Assembly (NCBI GenBank): GCA_048058975.1
Contig: JBLLNP010000001.1
Coordinates: 324,536 to 388,535 of the forward strand
From: RHLJ01 sp048058975
Lineage (GTDB): Bacteria > Bacteroidota > Rhodothermia > Balneolales > Balneolaceae
Reading direction: 5' to 3'
Length of the DNA: 64,000 bases
Below the pieces are notes generated by a model. That model was not told the origin of the DNA. It saw only the letters and a list, made by a program, of their open reading frames with translations, and made no database searches. This document shows positions 24,839 to 34,642 of this stretch, in pieces; the first letter of the stretch is position 1, and each line of letters begins with the position of its first letter. Position numbers and translations under genes: made by a program.

Positions 24839-26146
24839 TTAATCCATGATCTTTCGCAGGAATGCGGGCTGATCTGAATCGTCTTTTCTAATACGCTCCG
24901 TTCTGCTTTGGAAAGGAGCTACATTAGCACTTTGTTCTGTATCGGAGGAATAATCTTCTTCCTGTGCTGTAGGTTGCTCTTCTTTCTTTACGCTGAGGTC
25001 ACGACGTAAGTAAGAAGGAGTGTCTAACCGCTTTAAATTGCCTTCACCTTTGTAAAAATCACCTGTAGTTCTGGTGAATCGGGTCGCGATTTCCTGCTTT
25101 GGCTGAGACTGATTTTTCAGTGCGTTTTCAGCGGCAACATTCATCGGTTTATTTGGAGCAACCCGAGCTGTATTTCGGTCTTCAGCAAGATCAAATCCGG
25201 TAGCAATTACCGTAACTCTGATTTCATCACCAAATTCCTCATCCAGTACAGTTCCTAAGATGATTTCTGCATCGTCGCCAGCTTCCTGCTGTATAATACT
25301 TGTTGCAGTAGTAGTTTCACGCATTCCCAGGTTAGCTCCTGCTGAGATGTTAACAAGAACATTTCGTGCACCACGAATGCTTACTCCGTCTAATAAAGGA
25401 GAATTAATAGCCTCACGGGCAGCAAGTTCGGCACGATCAGAACCGGATGCGGTTGCAGAGCCCATAATGGCTGCACCTCCATCCGTCATCGTAGTACGAA
25501 CGTCAGCAAAGTCAAGGTTAATAAGACCAGGCATCAGGATAAGATCGCTGATTCCACGGGTTGCGTTATACAATACCTCATTTGCCAGAGCAAAAGCCGC
25601 CATCAAAGATGTATTTTCATCTGCGATATCAAGCAAGCGTTCATTTGGGATTACTATTACTGTATCGCAGTTTTTCTTTAGCTCGTTGATACCTTCAAGG
25701 GCATATTTCTTACGGATTTTACCTTCGCATTCAAATGGGGTTGTGATAATCCCCACGGTAAGAATTCCTTTTCTTTTGGCCATTCCCGCCACTACGGGGG
25801 CACCTCCGGTTCCTGTTCCACCACCCATTCCGGCAGTTACAAAAACCATGTCGGCACTTTCAATGGCTTCCTCAATCTCGTGACGGTTTTCTTCCACCGC
25901 TTCACGACCGATTTCAGGACGTGCACCTGCTCCTAAACCACTGGTAAGGGCAGATCCAACCTGAATCTTGAGGTCAGCCATGCTGTTTTTAAGTGCCTGG
26001 GCATCGGTATTAAGCGCGATATATTCCACGCTGTCGAGGCCCATATTTATCATATTATTGATAGCGTTTCCGCCACCACCACCAACGCCAATCACTTTAA
26101 TCTTAGCGTTTTCCTGGCTTTGTTCATCAAAAAAGAAAGTAGCCAT
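24839..26146 (-). CDS. ftsZ: Cell division GTPase FtsZ
   Basis: A 435-residue tubulin homologue that polymerises at midcell as the Z-ring. The GTP signature GGGTGTGGAP lies in FVTAGMGGGTGTGGAPVVA (about residue 107), the N-terminal GVGGGGGNAINNMI supplies the first nucleotide loop, and the catalytic T7 region NLDFADVRTTM is intact. After a variable linker (about 320-420) the protein ends in DQPAFLRKIMD, the conserved C-terminal peptide that binds FtsA and other partners. It is the last gene of the dcw cluster, 60 nt after ftsA. Identification is certain. Confidence 0.98.
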   Translation of the reverse strand: MATFFFDEQSQENAKIKVIGVGGGGGNAINNMINMGLDSVEYIALNTDAQALKNSMADLKIQVGSALTSGLGAGARPEIGREAVEENRHEIEEAIESADMVFVTAGMGGGTGTGGAPVVAGMAKRKGILTVGIITTPFECEGKIRKKYALEGINELKKNCDTVIVIPNERLLDIADENTSLMAAFALANEVLYNATRGISDLILMPGLINLDFADVRTTMTDGGAAIMGSATASGSDRAELAAREAINSPLLDGVSIRGARNVLVNISAGANLGMRETTTATSIIQQEAGDDAEIILGTVLDEEFGDEIRVTVIATGFDLAEDRNTARVAPNKPMNVAAENALKNQSQPKQEIATRFTRTTGDFYKGEGNLKRLDTPSYLRRDLSVKKEEQPTAQEEDYSSDTEQSANVAPFQSRTERIRKDDSDQPAFLRKIMD

Positions 26147-26206
26147 GATTACTCCTGTTTATGTTTGTTTACTGAATTATTTATTCTGTTTGTAGATGAT
26201 TGCTGT

Positions 26207-27466
26207 TTAAAGTTCTTTGAACCAGCTCTTCATGCGATCAGCAATTTTCGCCATTACTTGTTCCACGCTGGTTGCTTTTGCTGAAGAAGGAATCATTGTT
26301 TTATTGGTATTTGTGCCGGTTTGAAGGGCATGTACCACCAACCCAACGCCGGTAGCGTATATCGGGCTGTTCACTTCTTCCACCAGCCCACCGGTAATAC
26401 CGAGAGGGATACCCACTTTGGCATCCATTCCCAGAATTTCAGATCCGAGAGCTGTAATATTCTTGATCAAAGATCCACCACCGGTTAATACTACACCGGC
26501 ACTAAGTGATTCCTGATATCCACTTCGTTTGATCTCAATACTTACGATTTCCAAAATTTCTTCCATCCTTGCCTGAATAATTTTGGCGAGGATGCTCTTT
26601 GTAATTTCTTTGGGAGGACGGCCTGCGATTCCCGGAACGGTTATTACCTCATCGTTCTGGATCATATCGGCATAGCTTTCACCATGATTTCTTTTCAAAG
26701 TCTCAGCCTGATCATCCAATACGCTGAGGCCAAGTCGGATATCATCGGTTACTTTTTGTCCTGCAATAGCAATTACTGCAGTATGTCGGATCGTATTATC
26801 CTGGAAGATGGCCACATCCGTTGTTCCTCCACCGATATCAACCAAAACAACACCCGCTTCTTTTTCTTCCTGATCGAGTACCGCATAAGACGAAGCGAGA
26901 GGCTCAAGAATGATATCTGCTACCTGATATCCGGCTCGTTCCACACATCGGTAGATATTCTTAGCCGCAGAAACCAGTCCCGTGATGATATGAACCTCGG
27001 CTTCCATGCGCATTCCGCTCATTCCAACGGGATCGCTGATGCCATCCTGGCCATCTACCACAAACTCCTGCGGAATTACATGCAGAATCTGCTGATCTGT
27101 TGGGAGCATGATACGTTGGCAATCCTCTAACAAGCGCTCCACATCATGTCCGGTAATTTCATTGTCTTTGTTATTGATAGTGATCACTCCTTTGCTGCGC
27201 ATACTGCGGATGTGATCTCCGGCAATACCCACATTCACAGAGTTCACCTGGATTCCGGAAGCGAGCTCAGCCTGTGCGATAGCGTCTTTGATGGCGCTTA
27301 CCGTTTTGTCGATGTTAACGACCACGCCACGATTTAAACCATCGCTTGGAGCTTTTCCAACCCCGAGAATATTGATTCGTTGTTGTTCATCGATTGAGGC
27401 TACGATTGCGCATATTTTTGTTGTCCCGATATCGAGACCGACCATGATGTTTTCTTGTTCTGACAT
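26207..27466 (-). CDS. ftsA: Cell division protein FtsA
   Basis: A 419-residue actin-like ATPase that tethers FtsZ to the membrane. VGLDIGTTKICAIVA (phosphate 1), VVLVDIGGGTTDVAIF (phosphate 2) and VVLTGGGSLIKN (adenosine) motifs are visible, with the 1C domain inserted after residue 80. The C-terminus ending ADRMKSWFKEL is an amphipathic membrane-targeting helix. Start ATG 27466. Gene order ftsQ-ftsA-ftsZ is canonical, but a 180-bp gap full of repeats separates it from ftsQ, so ftsAZ may have an additional promoter. Certain by sequence and context. Confidence 0.97.
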   Translation of the reverse strand: MSEQENIMVGLDIGTTKICAIVASIDEQQRINILGVGKAPSDGLNRGVVVNIDKTVSAIKDAIAQAELASGIQVNSVNVGIAGDHIRSMRSKGVITINNKDNEITGHDVERLLEDCQRIMLPTDQQILHVIPQEFVVDGQDGISDPVGMSGMRMEAEVHIITGLVSAAKNIYRCVERAGYQVADIILEPLASSYAVLDQEEKEAGVVLVDIGGGTTDVAIFQDNTIRHTAVIAIAGQKVTDDIRLGLSVLDDQAETLKRNHGESYADMIQNDEVITVPGIAGRPPKEITKSILAKIIQARMEEILEIVSIEIKRSGYQESLSAGVVLTGGGSLIKNITALGSEILGMDAKVGIPLGITGGLVEEVNSPIYATGVGLVVHALQTGTNTNKTMIPSSAKATSVEQVMAKIADRMKSWFKEL

Positions 27467-27536
27467 GTCAGTTCCGCTTGTTTAATTGATTGCTAAAATT
27501 TTGTTCTCCATTAAAACCGGTAAGTCGTAATGACTC

Positions 27537-27630
27537 ACCCTTCAATCCCCTCCGTTGGAGGGGAAGCTCAGATTGTTCTTTCCAATCCCCAACAAGTCCC
27601 CTCATGAGAGGGGATATAGGGGTGTGTTCA
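27537..27630. repeat. Compound TCCCCTC...GAGGGGA repeats inside the dcw cluster
   Basis: Two successive inverted units, AATCCCCTCCGTTGGAGGGG and GTCCCCTCATGAGAGGGGAT, the second followed by ATAGGGGTGTGTT, fill most of the 180-bp ftsQ-ftsA gap. Same family as 17308-17341. Confidence 0.7.
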
Positions 27631-27646
27631 AATAGTTGAAATAAAA

Positions 27647-28399
27647 TCACGACTTCACCTCCCGGGTTACCACCTGGTTTTTGAATCTGAGATCCACCTG
27701 CTGCATTGTTTGAATTCCTTTTGTGCGGATTACATCTGCATAAAAGGCTTCCCAATTCCGAAGTTTTGTTTCGAAATCGTTGGTTCCAAAGACTAACTTT
27801 ACTCCGTTCTCGTGGCTCAGTGCTACGACTCCTTCTTCGGGGCTGTAGGCAACTTCGCTGATCGTTGCCCACCCAAATTCGTTGGTTCTGGCTCCAACCA
27901 GAAAATCTCTGATTTGCCTGAATTCGTTAGATTTTAACGTGTCCATTCCCGCTGAAGCTCTGAATCCATAGACCAGAGGTAAATCCAGCGTTTTTCCTTC
28001 CAGAATCGGAAGCCGAACTCCATCTTCATCTACATAGATTCGGTTGGAGCCCTGAACTAAAACTGCGATAGGTGTTCGTTCAGAAACTGTGAGCTTCAAA
28101 TCACCGCTGGGTTCTACATACGGGGTAACAGACTTCACATAATTCAGAACTTCAACCCGGGCAATTAAAGAAACCAGATTCAGGCTGTCCGGTTTTATTC
28201 CAAGAGTTACATTTGCAGCCCGTTCAACTTCTTCAGGAGTTGAGAAATAGGTTCCGGTTACTTCAACTTCATTAATAGTCACGTTCCGGTTCCAGTACAA
28301 GGCTGCAAGCACAGCAATGCCAAGCACCATCAGGATGGCGGTTAACCAGGGTAGTAATTTCCCTTTTTGAGCTTCGGTATGTGTAGCCTCTTTACTCAA
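27647..28399 (-). CDS. ftsQ: Cell division protein FtsQ/DivIB
   Basis: A 250-residue bitopic protein: short cytoplasmic N-terminus, one membrane helix (about residues 15-32), a POTRA domain starting VTINEVEVTGTYFSTPEEV (about 36-105), then the FtsQ beta-domain. FtsQ links FtsB and FtsL to the early divisome in the periplasm. The only sensible start is TTG at 28399, directly after the murC stop (TGATTG); no ATG occurs before the membrane helix, so a weak start may limit expression. It belongs to the minus-strand dcw transcript. Confidence 0.92.
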   Translation of the reverse strand: MSKEATHTEAQKGKLLPWLTAILMVLGIAVLAALYWNRNVTINEVEVTGTYFSTPEEVERAANVTLGIKPDSLNLVSLIARVEVLNYVKSVTPYVEPSGDLKLTVSERTPIAVLVQGSNRIYVDEDGVRLPILEGKTLDLPLVYGFRASAGMDTLKSNEFRQIRDFLVGARTNEFGWATISEVAYSPEEGVVALSHENGVKLVFGTNDFETKLRNWEAFYADVIRTKGIQTMQQVDLRFKNQVVTREVKS

Positions 28400-29830
28400 T
28401 CAGTTTGAACTCACTTTAAAATTTCCGGATTCAATCTCGGTCACAAAACTTTCACCGGATCGGTAAATATCTCCCGCACCCATCGTAATAATGATATCTC
28501 CGGGCTTGGTTATTTCTTTAAGTTTTCCAGTTACAGCATTTTTGTCTTCTACATAAATAACCTGCTTATGCCCATATTGCACGGCGGTGTCTGCAATCAG
28601 TTTTCCGGTCACTCCTTCGATTGGTTTTTCACGGGATGGATACACATCGGTAACAATCATCACCTCGGCGTCAAAGAAAGAGAGTCCGAATTCTTTGTAT
28701 AATTCCTGTGTGCGCGAATACAAATGAGGTTGGAACACGGCAACCACTCTTCGATCCGGCCAGCCTTTACGTGCAGCATTCAGAGTAGCTTGTACTTCGG
28801 TAGGGTGATGAGCGTAATCATCAATCACCATAATTCCATTGTTGTACTTCATTTGGAAACGACGATACACACCCTGGAAGCTTTCCAGACCTTCTTTAAT
28901 CAGCTTGAAATCGATATCTAACTCTATACCAGTTGCGATAGCAGCCAGAGCATTTTTCACATTATGTTCACCGGGAGCTTTTAGGGTAATAACACCAAGC
29001 TTTTCTTCATTATTTATTACGGTAAAAGTGGAGGTAAACTGAGCCATGCGGATATCCGTTGCCCTGAGCTGAGCCTGTGGTGTCAATCCATAAGAAATAA
29101 CTCGTCGCTGTAGCTGAGGGAGTATGCTTCGCACATTCGGATCATCCAGACAAACGATCACTGCCCCATAAAATGGGACTTTGTTCGCATAGTCCACAAA
29201 AGCTTGCTTTACATCTTCAAGATCATCATAAATATCAAGATGCTCGGCTTCAATATTTGTAATAATTGCTATAGAGGGAGTGAGGCGAAGGAACGTTCGG
29301 TCGAATTCGTCGGCTTCCACTACAATTACATCACCTTTACCAACCACAGCGTTGGTTTTATCAAAACTGTGCACCTTGCCGCCTACAATAATGGTGGGGT
29401 CGTAATTTCCGGTTCGGGTTACAAGCCCAACCATGGTAGTGGTGGTTGTTTTACCGTGTGTCCCTGCTACACCAATTCCATACTTCATTTTCATCAACTC
29501 GGCCAGCATTTCTGCCCGTTTGATGGTTGGAATCCTTTGCTCAATGGCCGCTTTTGTTTCTTCGTTTTCTTCAGCTTTAACTGCGCTGGTGTAAACCACC
29601 ACATCAGCGCCTTCAATATTCTCTGCGCTATGGCCTTCGTAAATGGTGGCTCCGATTTCTTCAAGGCGTTTAGTAGTTTCGCCCAAAGCTCCATCCGAGC
29701 CTGAAACTTTATACCCACGATGGATCAGAATTTCTGCCATTCCGCTCATACCAATCCCACCAATACCAACCATGTGGATGTGTTTGGTTCTTCCAAAAAT
29801 GGGTTGTGTTTCGATTCTTTTCTCCATCAA
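28400..29830 (-). CDS. murC: UDP-N-acetylmuramate--L-alanine ligase
   Basis: A 476-residue ATP-dependent ligase that adds L-Ala to UDP-MurNAc. Landmarks: N-terminal GIGGIGMSGMAEIL (UDP-binding), ATP loop GVAGTHGKTTTTTMVG (about residue 115), and IEAEHLDIYDD with the central-domain catalytic region. The C-terminal domain has VIDDYAHHPTEV, typical of MurC/Mpl. The 4-nt overlap with murG (ATGA) and the immediate TTG of ftsQ show a compact transcript. Mpl is excluded by length and dcw context. Confidence 0.96.
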   Translation of the reverse strand: MMEKRIETQPIFGRTKHIHMVGIGGIGMSGMAEILIHRGYKVSGSDGALGETTKRLEEIGATIYEGHSAENIEGADVVVYTSAVKAEENEETKAAIEQRIPTIKRAEMLAELMKMKYGIGVAGTHGKTTTTTMVGLVTRTGNYDPTIIVGGKVHSFDKTNAVVGKGDVIVVEADEFDRTFLRLTPSIAIITNIEAEHLDIYDDLEDVKQAFVDYANKVPFYGAVIVCLDDPNVRSILPQLQRRVISYGLTPQAQLRATDIRMAQFTSTFTVINNEEKLGVITLKAPGEHNVKNALAAIATGIELDIDFKLIKEGLESFQGVYRRFQMKYNNGIMVIDDYAHHPTEVQATLNAARKGWPDRRVVAVFQPHLYSRTQELYKEFGLSFFDAEVMIVTDVYPSREKPIEGVTGKLIADTAVQYGHKQVIYVEDKNAVTGKLKEITKPGDIIITMGAGDIYRSGESFVTEIESGNFKVSSN

Positions 29831-30936
29831 TTCATTCGGGATTTTGCTAGTTCTAAAATTTCCTGTGCGATTTCTTTCGCGGCGTTTGGCTTGGCCAGGC
29901 TAAGCGCAGCCAGATTCATTTTCTTCAGTTTTTCCTGGTCAGAAATCAGTTTGTTAACTAATTCCGGGAGTGCATTAACTGCATCTTCGTCTTTCAATAG
30001 TTCGGAAGCTCCTGCATCTGCCATTGCTTTGGCGTTTTCGGTTTGATGATCTCCAGCTACGTTGGGAGAGGGGATCAACACACTTGGCATACCGGTTAGC
30101 ATAAATTCTGAACAGGAACTTGCTCCTGCGCGACTAATTACCAAATCAGCGGCCGCATAAGCCTCAGGCATATTGTCGATAAATTCAGTGAGCCTTAGAT
30201 TCGGATACTTAGCTTCATCAATTTCTCCTGTAAGTGCATCGTAATATCTTGAACCGCACTGCCAGATGATCTGAAGTCCCGCCTTATCATGCAGTGCCTC
30301 CAGGTTTTCTTTAACTGCTTCGTTGATGGATTTTGCTCCACCGCTTCCGCCCATAATCAACAGAACAGGTTTGGATTCATTGAAGCCATACGCATGTAGT
30401 CCAATATTCTTATCAACTGCTGTCAACGTATTTCGTGTTGGGTTACCGGAAACAGTAATCTTATCAGCAGGAAGGAATTTTTCAGCCTCTTTAAAGGCGG
30501 TAAAAATCCTGCTGGCGAATTTAGCGAGAAGTCGGTTCGTTACTCCCGGAAATCCATTCTGCTCCTGAATTACAATCGGAATCCCCTGTTTTCCTGCTAT
30601 CCAACCAATCGGTCCCGCTACATATCCTCCGCAGGAAACCACAACGTGCGGTTTGAAAGAGGCTATAATTTTCAAGCTTTGAGTTAAAGCAGTGATCAAC
30701 TTAACCGGGAAAAGCAGATTCTTTAATGTAAGCCTTCGATGAAAGCCACTAATCCAAACGTTCACAATTTCATAGCCAGCCTTAGGTACGGCTTTCCATT
30801 CCATGTGATTTCTGGTTCCAACAAATAATACTTCGGTAGCTGAATTTTCTGCTTTTAATGCATCAGCGATAGCAATGGCAGGATAAACATGTCCTCCGGT
30901 TCCGCCTGCTGCAATCAAAATCTTTGGATTAACCAT
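29827..30936 (-). CDS. murG: UDP-N-acetylglucosamine--N-acetylmuramyl-(pentapeptide) pyrophosphoryl-undecaprenol GlcNAc transferase
   Basis: A 369-residue GT28 glycosyltransferase that makes lipid II from lipid I on the inner membrane face. The N-terminal loop ILIAAGGTGGHVYPAIAIA, the second glycine loop GGSGGAKSINEAV (about residue 194) and the UDP-GlcNAc site SRAGASSCSEFMLTGMPSVLIP are all present. Its start overlaps ftsW by 8 nt and its end overlaps murC by 4 nt. Length and motifs are standard. Confidence 0.97.
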   Translation of the reverse strand: MVNPKILIAAGGTGGHVYPAIAIADALKAENSATEVLFVGTRNHMEWKAVPKAGYEIVNVWISGFHRRLTLKNLLFPVKLITALTQSLKIIASFKPHVVVSCGGYVAGPIGWIAGKQGIPIVIQEQNGFPGVTNRLLAKFASRIFTAFKEAEKFLPADKITVSGNPTRNTLTAVDKNIGLHAYGFNESKPVLLIMGGSGGAKSINEAVKENLEALHDKAGLQIIWQCGSRYYDALTGEIDEAKYPNLRLTEFIDNMPEAYAAADLVISRAGASSCSEFMLTGMPSVLIPSPNVAGDHQTENAKAMADAGASELLKDEDAVNALPELVNKLISDQEKLKKMNLAALSLAKPNAAKEIAQEILELAKSRMN

Positions 30937-32119
30937 AATAGAAGGCCCCCTTATCCCGGTTGTGTTTCGAGATGTTGAGGATGATGCCCACCATTAATCC
31001 GGCAAACATCATACTGGTTCCTCCATAGCTAACAAATGGCATGGGTAATCCGGTTACAGGTAACAATCCACTGGCTACACTCGCATTTACAAAACCATAG
31101 AGAACGATAGTAAGTGTGCATCCCACCGCAAGTAAGGAACCTAAGGTATCTTCCGCTTTTCGTGCGATGAAAACAACGCCACGAATTAAAATCAGGCTGA
31201 ATAACACGATCAGAGCCATTGCTCCGGCAATGCCATATTCTTCTGCGATTATCGCGAAGATGAAATCGTTGTAGGGAGCAGGGAGGAAGTCTCGCTGAGA
31301 ACTTTTACCTATTCCAACGCCAAGCAGTTCACCCTTTGCAATGGCTATATGAGCCTGTTGAGCTTGATAACCGCTGCCTGTCAGGAACTCTTCAGTCTCA
31401 ATATTTTTGATTTGCTGAATGTATTGATCAATTCGATCCTGTCTGTTTGCAGATTGACTAAGAAGAAGCATTCCTCCCAGAACCGCAACTGTAACCATTG
31501 AACCAAGTTGAAGAACACTCACTCGTCCAATGAACATCATAATCAAGCAGATTCCCATCAGGATACCGGCGCTACTAAAATCTTCTACTCCTATCAAACC
31601 ACAGGTGAGCATTACCCAAACCATTATAGGCAGGAATGATTTTTTGAAGTCTTTAATGTATTCCTGCTTTTCACTTAGAAGCACACTAACATGAAGAAGC
31701 AGGGCTACAGTTGCAACAGTAGAGGGTTGGAAGGTAAAACCACCTAAATTAAGCCACCGTTTTGCTCCAAATTGTTCGGTTCCGAATATCAAAACTGCAA
31801 CAAGCAGGAACAGACTTACAACCATTCCCAGTCGACTAAATTTGGCAAGTGTATGGTAATTGATTTTGGAGGCAATCAACATTACAAAGAAAGCAATTCC
31901 TAATTTAACTACGTGACGGGTAACCAAGGCAAAAGCCGAGGTTTCCTTAGAGGCGGCAAAGAAAGCGATGGATGAATACACCGCAAGTACGCCAAACATC
32001 ATTAAAATGATGACAGCCATAAGCAGAATCCGGTCGCTACCCTGTTTACGGGTATCGATATCCTCAGGACTGGTTCCCAGAACGCTGGATAAATTGCTAT
32101 GTGGGCTGGTGTATATCAC
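30929..32119 (-). CDS. ftsW: Lipid II polymerase FtsW (SEDS family)
   Basis: A 396-residue SEDS protein with ten hydrophobic segments after a cytoplasmic N-terminus of about 33 residues. GAKRWLNLGGFTFQPS (catalytic-loop region), GEGIGKSSQRDFLPAPYNDFIFAII-like sequence around residue 270, and LPVTGLPMPFVSYGGTSMM near the C-terminus identify FtsW/RodA; dcw location decides for FtsW. It polymerises septal glycan with FtsI. The start is GTG 32119; the next ATG lies at the first membrane helix, so GTG is preferred. A 34-nt gap to murD contains a GCACATAGAGACAAAGGCAC-type repeat scrap. Confidence 0.93.
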   Translation of the reverse strand: MIYTSPHSNLSSVLGTSPEDIDTRKQGSDRILLMAVIILMMFGVLAVYSSIAFFAASKETSAFALVTRHVVKLGIAFFVMLIASKINYHTLAKFSRLGMVVSLFLLVAVLIFGTEQFGAKRWLNLGGFTFQPSTVATVALLLHVSVLLSEKQEYIKDFKKSFLPIMVWVMLTCGLIGVEDFSSAGILMGICLIMMFIGRVSVLQLGSMVTVAVLGGMLLLSQSANRQDRIDQYIQQIKNIETEEFLTGSGYQAQQAHIAIAKGELLGVGIGKSSQRDFLPAPYNDFIFAIIAEEYGIAGAMALIVLFSLILIRGVVFIARKAEDTLGSLLAVGCTLTIVLYGFVNASVASGLLPVTGLPMPFVSYGGTSMMFAGLMVGIILNISKHNRDKGAFYYG

Positions 32120-32153
32120 TTTGTGCCTTTGTCTCTATGTGCCTTTCCTAATC

Positions 32154-33509
32154 TCACAGCTTATTCACTTCTTCTTTAAAAACTTTTCCACGGTGCTCGT
32201 AATCATTAAACATGTCAAAGGAAGCACAGGCTGGGCTTAACAAAACTACCTCACCTCGTTTAGCTACTCTTTTTGCAGCCCTTACTGCATCACGCATGGT
32301 TTCAGCCATTTCAAAATTGGGAGCGGTAGTTCCAAGTTGTTCTTTTACCCGATCCTTCGATTCACCAATGGCAATAATGGTGTGCACTTTTTCTTTGATC
32401 TGATCGACCAGTTCGGAATAATCGTTACCCTTATCACGTCCCCCAAGAATCAGTGTCATTGGTACGTTATAGCTATCGAGGGCAAACCATACAGCATTCA
32501 CATTGGTTGCTTTACTGTCGTTTATGTACTTAACCCCATCCACTTCCCGGACAATTTCAAGCCTGTGTTCAACACCGGTAAAGGATTTGAGGCTTTCCCG
32601 AATAGCTTCGTTTTTAATTTCAGCGGCGCGGGCTGCAAGTGCAGCAGCGAGACCGTTTTGTAGATTGTGTTGGCCTTTCAGGCCGATTTCGAACACTGAC
32701 ATAAGGGTTTCTTCCTTATTATTGAGTCTGAAGATGATTTGATTATCGCGAACGAAAGCGCCTTCAGGCACTTCGTGTTTATTTGAAAATCCCCACAGCT
32801 GAGGGGAAAATTCTTTCTTTTGGAGCACTTCAACATGGTTCTTGATGAGTGGATCATCGTAGTTGAAGATGAATCGGTTTTCAGAAGTTTGGTTTTCTGT
32901 AATTCTGAATTTGGATGCCGCGTAGTTTTCTAAACTGTAACCATAACGATCTAAATGATCGGGAGTGATGTTTAGCAATACGCTTATATTCGGTTTAAAG
33001 GTATCAATATGATCAAGTTGGAAACTGCTTACCTCCAGAATATGATCTCCTTGAGCCTCTTCCACTTTTTCTGAAAAGGCATATCCAATATTGCCAGCAA
33101 GGCTGAAATCAACCTGAGCAGTTTGCCAGATATGAGCGAGCCAGCTTGTAACGGTGGTTTTACCATTACTTCCGGTAACAGCAATAATTTTTTGATTCGT
33201 GAACCAACTGGCAATCTCGATTTCCGATAAGACTTCTTTACCAGAGTTTAAATAGCTTTGAACCAACGGAGTTTCTGTTGGAACTCCAGGGCTTACCACT
33301 GCAAACTTACCCTGTTCAGCCAGAGAAGTATGCCCGTTTTCCTCGAAGTTGATTTCAGCGTCAATCAATTTTGCCTTTGATGACATTGAAATAGGGCCTG
33401 CATCAGTTACAAAGATATCCGCGCCTTTGTGCTTAAGCAGCATGGCCGCGGCAACTCCACTTCTGGCAGCTCCGATTACGACGATATGTATTCCTTTTAC
33501 GTCTCTCAT
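32154..33509 (-). CDS. murD: UDP-N-acetylmuramoylalanine--D-glutamate ligase
   Basis: A 451-residue Mur ligase that adds D-Glu. ATP loop AVTGSNGKTTVTSWL (about residue 112), central HILEVSSFQLDHIDTFKPN and NITPDHLDRYG, and C-terminal YINDSKATNVNAVWFAL are diagnostic of MurD. Start ATG 33509; its 4-nt overlap with mraY marks translational coupling. Cytoplasmic enzyme, standard length. Confidence 0.97.
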   Translation of the reverse strand: MRDVKGIHIVVIGAARSGVAAAMLLKHKGADIFVTDAGPISMSSKAKLIDAEINFEENGHTSLAEQGKFAVVSPGVPTETPLVQSYLNSGKEVLSEIEIASWFTNQKIIAVTGSNGKTTVTSWLAHIWQTAQVDFSLAGNIGYAFSEKVEEAQGDHILEVSSFQLDHIDTFKPNISVLLNITPDHLDRYGYSLENYAASKFRITENQTSENRFIFNYDDPLIKNHVEVLQKKEFSPQLWGFSNKHEVPEGAFVRDNQIIFRLNNKEETLMSVFEIGLKGQHNLQNGLAAALAARAAEIKNEAIRESLKSFTGVEHRLEIVREVDGVKYINDSKATNVNAVWFALDSYNVPMTLILGGRDKGNDYSELVDQIKEKVHTIIAIGESKDRVKEQLGTTAPNFEMAETMRDAVRAAKRVAKRGEVVLLSPACASFDMFNDYEHRGKVFKEEVNKL

Positions 33510-34642
33510 CGGATTTTGAGTGTTAATAAACTAATGAGTGCCAGCAGGATGGTAATAATCCAGAATCGAACCACAATCTTTTGTTCAGACCAGCCTTTCT
33601 TTTCGAAGTGATGATGAATCGGTGTCATTAAAAAGACTCTTCTGCCTTCACCATATTTTCTTTTCGTGTATTTGAAGTAGGTAGTCTGGATGATTACCGA
33701 AAGAGTTTCAAAGAAGAACACTCCGCAGATAAAGGGGAGGAGAAGTTCTTTGTGCAACATCAAAGCTAAAGCACCAAGTGCTCCACCGATAGCAAGAGAA
33801 CCGGTGTCACCCATAAAAACAGAAGCCGGATTGGTATTGTACCATAGAAAGCCCATACACGCACCAACCAAAGAAGCACAGAAAATAGTTAACTCACCGG
33901 CTCCGGGTAAGTACATGATATCCAGGAATCCAGAGAAATCAACACGGCCTGATACATATGCGAAAATCGCGAATACGAATCCACAGATTGCTGATATCCC
34001 GGAAGCAAGTCCATCCAGACCATCGGTTAGATTGGTAGCGTTACTTACAGCAGTAATAATAAATACAGAAACGGGCAGATAAATCACCCAGCCCCATTGT
34101 TCACCAAAGAAAGCATAGTCTATATTCAAGTCTTTAGCGAAAGGAACCGTTGATAGTGTATTGAATAACTCAAAATCGGGGTGGAAATAAAGCACAGAGC
34201 CTAAAACCAATCCTACAGTTACCTGACCTGCAATCTTAAATCTACCGGCAAGTCCGCTTTTGTCTTTCTTCACTACTTTGATGTAGTCGTCAATAAATCC
34301 GACAATTCCCAGCGAAAGCATCACAAAGAAAATCAACCATCCATAAATGCTGTCCATTTTCACAAAAAGCAGGGTAGGAATGAGCGTTGCGAGCAGAATA
34401 ATAACTCCACCCATCGATGGAGTACCTTTCTTACTTGCGTGGTGATCTAACCCAACATCATCCCTTATTACTTCTCCGAGCTGCATTTTGCTCAGCCATT
34501 TGATGATTCTACGCCCAATAATCAGACTGATTACCAAAGAAGCGACCGCTGCGAGTCCAGTTCGTGTGGATATGAACTCCATTGCGGAAGCTCCGGGGAA
34601 TTCGTAGGTGGTCTCAAGCCAGGCAAATAGTTCGTACAGCAT
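33506..34642 (-). CDS. mraY: Phospho-N-acetylmuramoyl-pentapeptide transferase
   Basis: A 378-residue polytopic membrane enzyme that attaches phospho-MurNAc-pentapeptide to undecaprenyl phosphate, giving lipid I. Catalytic Asp pairs are in GFIDDYIKVV, and TNLTDGLDGLASG and MTPIHHHFEKKGWSE (HHH loop) are intact. About ten membrane segments. The start overlaps the murE stop by one base (TGATG), indicating coupling. Identification certain. Confidence 0.97.
   Translation of the reverse strand: MLYELFAWLETTYEFPGASAMEFISTRTGLAAVASLVISLIIGRRIIKWLSKMQLGEVIRDDVGLDHHASKKGTPSMGGVIILLATLIPTLLFVKMDSIYGWLIFFVMLSLGIVGFIDDYIKVVKKDKSGLAGRFKIAGQVTVGLVLGSVLYFHPDFELFNTLSTVPFAKDLNIDYAFFGEQWGWVIYLPVSVFIITAVSNATNLTDGLDGLASGISAICGFVFAIFAYVSGRVDFSGFLDIMYLPGAGELTIFCASLVGACMGFLWYNTNPASVFMGDTGSLAIGGALGALALMLHKELLLPFICGVFFFETLSVIIQTTYFKYTKRKYGEGRRVFLMTPIHHHFEKKGWSEQKIVVRFWIITILLALISLLTLKIR

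Noticed and set aside
25260..25883. 207-codon plus-strand ORF opposite ftsZ
   Set aside because: Antisense shadow of a highly conserved gene; its Ser/Ala/Ile-rich translation has no domain.
27468..27872. 134-codon minus-strand ORF between ftsA and ftsQ
   Set aside because: It runs in a different frame through the repeats and the end of ftsQ; composition is repeat-driven (Arg, Ser, Gly).
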